From Halomarina pelagica (GTDB lineage Archaea > Halobacteriota > Halobacteria > Halobacteriales > Haloarculaceae), in assembly GCF_024228315.1 (NCBI RefSeq), contig NZ_CP100458.1, positions 17,512 through 81,511 on the forward strand: DNA of 64,000 bases, in the 5' to 3' direction. Each line of letters opens with the position of its first letter. The first letter of the stretch is position 1. Both the position numbers and the translations under genes were made by a program. Below, piece by piece: positions 61,877-64,000 of this stretch. The notes under the pieces are model-generated. The model did not search any database, was not told the origin of the DNA, and saw nothing but the letters and a program-made list of their open reading frames with translations.

Positions 61877-61937
61877 GGGGTTACCAGTCTCGACAGATCC
61901 GTTGTGGATTCACTCGTCGATTGGTCTGCTCACCGTG

Positions 61938-61983
61938 TCTTACCAAACATTTAATCTTGCTACCGCCTATCTGTTTGGTAAGA
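61938..61983 (+). promoter_or_regulatory. 46-bp inverted repeat, copy 2, over the DUF6788 promoter
   Basis: TCTTACCAAACA (61938-61949) and TGTTTGGTAAGA (61972-61983) with a 22-bp spacer that contains a TATA-like TTTAAT. The ATG is 2 nt after the second arm. A protein bound here would control the DUF6788 gene. Confidence 0.75.
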
Positions 61984-61985
61984 CG

Positions 61986-62324
61986 ATGGCGACTCGACCA
62001 CCTGCCCCCAATTCGCTCCCTCAGTATCTTGCCGACGGTGTGCCAAAACAAAACGACGAGAACCTACGCGTGCTGCAGGAATGGATCGACGACTTACTTG
62101 CGTATCGTCAGGACGTCGCTGCTGAGGACATCGACGTCGACGACGGTGAGTCTATTCAGGCCGTAGAGGAATCGAGCGATGGAACTGTCGTGATCAAGAA
62201 GGTCAGCTGTGGGAAGGACAACTGTAAATGCCAGAGTGGTCAGCTGCATGGGCCCTACAAGTACGTTGTTCGGCGGAAGGGAGATAGCTTGAATTGGGAT
62301 TATCGCGGTCCAGTTACCAAATAA
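61986..62324 (+). CDS. DUF6788 family protein
   Basis: The 112-residue protein ends in a domain with KVSCGKDNCKC then LHGPYKYVV and WDYRGP (about residues 69-109), which I recognise as DUF6788, common beside origins on archaeal mobile elements. The Cys pair (C-G-K-x-x-C-x-C) may bind zinc. The N-terminal part is acidic. Its start is 2 nt after the 46-bp inverted repeat, so it may regulate itself or take part in plasmid copy control or partition; that is inferred from position. Longer in-frame starts would run through the repeat. Confidence 0.8.
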   Translation: MATRPPAPNSLPQYLADGVPKQNDENLRVLQEWIDDLLAYRQDVAAEDIDVDDGESIQAVEESSDGTVVIKKVSCGKDNCKCQSGQLHGPYKYVVRRKGDSLNWDYRGPVTK

Positions 62325-62348
62325 GCTCCTGATTTCTACGTCAATCCG

Positions 62349-62386
62349 TTCCCTATATACATTCTATTAGAATTTCCTATAGGGAA
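62349..62386. terminator. Nested hairpin between convergent genes
   Basis: TTCCCTATA (62349-62357) and TATAGGGAA (62378-62386) enclose a second dyad ATTCTATTAGAAT (62361-62373). It lies between the ends of the DUF6788 gene and the winged-helix gene and could terminate both. Confidence 0.45.
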
Positions 62387-62495
62387 TCCTATTGAGAGAT
62401 CACAGACCCAGCGTTAACCGTAACGCAATCGCGCGACACTTGGATGACTCTCTCCCTCAAGTTCAGCCATCGGCTCACTTCTGTGACAGCCACAA

Positions 62496-62984
62496 CTATT
62501 GATCACCACTCTGGTTGACCGACTCAAGATTAGGTTCATCGAATGTGAGCGCGTCTTTTACCGCTGCTGGGAGATCAGGACGCGGCGCTGCTTCATGACG
62601 CTCGATTTTCTCCGTCTTGCGCGTGTTCTCGTACAGCGCGCGGGCAATCGGGAGACCACGCAGGTACTTGTAGTCGTAGAGGATTTCAACTCCGTGTTCA
62701 GTAAAACCGTAGAATTGTGAGGGAAGGTCCCGTTTCTCTTTGCTTGGTTCGTACGTATACTGCGCCAGGAGTCCTGCCTCAATTAGCGTCTCTAGCTGAT
62801 CTTTGATCGCCGCCTGACTCTTGCCGACCATGTACTCGAGTTCGGCAAGAGACATGAGGTGGGCAGGATGTCCAAGCAATTCTTGAATGATGAGATGGCG
62901 GGTGTCCTGCGAGAGGAGTTTGAAGAGCCGTTGCTGCTCTGCAAATGGCCCTGTATCGGCAGCCCCAGTATTGCTCTCGCTCAT
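62496..62984 (-). CDS. Winged-helix transcriptional regulator (ArsR/MarR-like)
   Basis: The 162-residue protein has an ArsR-like winged helix in residues about 18-95: LFKLLSQDTRHLIIQELL (helix 1-2), MSLAELEYMVGKSQAAIKDQLETLIEAGLL (recognition region), and a wing before YGFTEHGVEIL. No metal-binding Cys motif is present. It is divergent from the 63100 gene; a GACCAA-A-TTGGTC palindrome (63049-63061) between them is a likely operator. Confidence 0.82.
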   Translation of the reverse strand: MSESNTGAADTGPFAEQQRLFKLLSQDTRHLIIQELLGHPAHLMSLAELEYMVGKSQAAIKDQLETLIEAGLLAQYTYEPSKEKRDLPSQFYGFTEHGVEILYDYKYLRGLPIARALYENTRKTEKIERHEAAPRPDLPAAVKDALTFDEPNLESVNQSGDQ

Positions 62985-63048
62985 ATGTACTGCTACGGTA
63001 AGCGTTGCTATAACGGTTAGGGTTGTCCGAGTTGGTTTTTCACCTAAA

Positions 63049-63061
63049 GACCAAATTGGTC
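63049..63061. promoter_or_regulatory. Palindrome in the divergent promoter region
   Basis: GACCAA-A-TTGGTC, 9 nt after a T-run (63036-63040). Candidate binding site for the adjacent winged-helix regulator. Confidence 0.5.
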
Positions 63062-63099
63062 CAGAAGGAATATGGTGTAGTGGTTAGAACAAGGAGCCG

Positions 63100-63900
63100 A
63101 TGAGTGGTCCCAGCCCACCGCCTGACGCGGCGGCCATCATGGAGCTCGTTCACGAGGCTGTTGGCGGCCTTGAACTTGAGCCCGCAGAGAAACGGGATAT
63201 CTGGCGATTCGCCCAGCGTGAGCTCCCATATCTCTGGAGTCAGCGCACTTCCTACTTCATTCTCGGCAGCTACCGTGACCCATACATCCGTCGCCTTCGT
63301 GCAGTGCAGAATGAACTCACGAAGCAGCTTGGTGCTTATCCCTTCATCATGGGCGATCTCGTGGAGCTCCCAACCGACCGGCTCAACACGTTCGACATCA
63401 TGTTCTCCTTGCTCGCGACCTATACCGATTACATCGTCGGTGTGTTCGAGAAAGAGAGTGGTGGCGAGGCACCAGAACTAGGCGAGATCGACGACGCGCC
63501 CTACTTCGAGAAGTCATACGTGTTCCCGCGCGATTACACCTGGGTCTCCGAGTCGAATCTCGCGTCGAAACAGCACGTCATCCAGGCTGCCGTCGAGATC
63601 GCGTTCACCGATGAGTTGACCGACGATGAGAGACAGACGGAAATTACGTCTCTCGTCGAGCGTGCGCGAAGTACTGATATCGACATTACCGAACAGGAGG
63701 TCTGGGATGTGGTCGACGAGCGAGAGAGCGAGGGCAACGCGCCAGCGACGTACAGCTGGGTCCATCTCAACAAGTTCCGAAAATTCGAACTGCACGGTCA
63801 ATGCTTCCCCTGGACGACGGAAGAAGAGCTCCGAACCGTAGTCTCGGAGCTTCCCTCACCAACACCACGTCCCGCATGGGAAGAGAGCGAAGAGCCTTGA
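63100..63900 (+). CDS. Haloarchaeal protein of unknown function
   Basis: A 266-residue acidic protein. Residues about 15-125 are helical with aromatic residues (YLWSQRTSYFILGSYRDPYIRRL). The central part contains FEKSYVFPRDYTWVSESNLASKQHVIQAAVEIAF, and the C-terminal third (about 195-255) is a charged domain ending in WTTEEELRTVVSEL. No catalytic or DNA-binding motif is evident. ATG 63100 is chosen as the first in the frame after the palindrome. The last 100 bases of the window show no gene. Confidence 0.65.
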   Translation: MSGPSPPPDAAAIMELVHEAVGGLELEPAEKRDIWRFAQRELPYLWSQRTSYFILGSYRDPYIRRLRAVQNELTKQLGAYPFIMGDLVELPTDRLNTFDIMFSLLATYTDYIVGVFEKESGGEAPELGEIDDAPYFEKSYVFPRDYTWVSESNLASKQHVIQAAVEIAFTDELTDDERQTEITSLVERARSTDIDITEQEVWDVVDERESEGNAPATYSWVHLNKFRKFELHGQCFPWTTEEELRTVVSELPSPTPRPAWEESEEP

Positions 63901-64000
63901 CGAACGATGGGAAGCAATGCAAAGCTCTGCGTGGAATCTCTCCTCAGTGTGGGTAACTCGCGACATGAATCACGTTGAGAGCTGGTGAAGAGTAGTGCTG

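Noticed and set aside
63070..63100. tRNA-like fragment (TGGTGTAGTGGTTAG)
   Set aside because: It resembles the D-arm of haloarchaeal tRNAs, but no anticodon or T-arm follows and the coding start is at 63100. It could be a scrap of an integration site but cannot be called.

Overview
The window looks like part of a haloarchaeal megaplasmid or large integrated mobile element. The proteins are strongly acidic, codon use is G+C-rich, promoters have TATA boxes with short or no leaders, and the window encodes an Orc1/Cdc6 initiator, a TFB, a TBP-like protein, a DUF6788 protein and an ISH4-type insertion sequence. No rRNA, complete tRNA or core metabolic gene was found.

Layout. (1) 105-10992: a tightly overlapping conjugation or type IV secretion operon with a polytopic membrane protein, a membrane protein carrying zinc/HNH-like fingers, a PrgI-like protein, a VirB4 ATPase and an unusually long TraG/VirD4-type coupling ATPase. 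(2) 11035-12709: an array of GACGG...CCGTCTAGGG dyads, then a primase-polymerase-like gene. (3) 12819-23544: accessory and defence-like genes. These are a TRAM-HNH nuclease (minus strand), a DUF6361 / phospholipase D-like / SNF2-like helicase operon, and an unrecognised two-gene cassette whose second protein looks like a zinc-finger FokI-type nuclease. (4) 23545-25209: a gene-free stretch rich in perfect hairpins, leading into an OB-fold ssDNA-binding-like protein. (5) 25488-38261: a nuclease-like gene, a TFB and a run of small haloarchaeal plasmid genes (zinc ribbons, DUF6166, an ArdC/IrrE-type metallopeptidase and others), interrupted by a minus-strand pair made of a double GIY-YIG protein and a PD-(D/E)xK protein. 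About ten of these small genes are preceded by the same architecture: a T-tract followed by a roughly 20-26 bp dyad whose arms differ in sequence but keep their pairing. (6) 38345-53964: a BREX phage-defence locus (brxE-brxA-brxB-brxC-pglX, then pglZ-brxL). Between its two halves sit an IS1595/ISH4-type element, inserted exactly at the pglX stop codon, and a divergent TBP-like gene on the opposite strand. (7) 54029-59475: an AddA/AddB-like helicase-nuclease pair convergent with BREX. (8) 59662-62324: a replication module with orc1/cdc6, opposed ORB-like repeats around an A+T-rich core, two copies of a 46-bp inverted repeat with identical spacing, and a DUF6788 gene. (9) 62496-63900: a winged-helix regulator and an unknown gene.

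Taken together, the window carries transfer functions, its own replication origin, accessory transcription factors and at least four separate candidate defence loci. This is the layout expected of a conjugative haloarchaeal plasmid with a defence island. The best candidates for undescribed biology are the recurrent dyad punctuation modules, the 20856-23544 two-gene cassette, the GIY-YIG/PD-(D/E)xK pair without a methylase, the DUF6361-PLD-helicase operon, and the TBP-like gene inside BREX.
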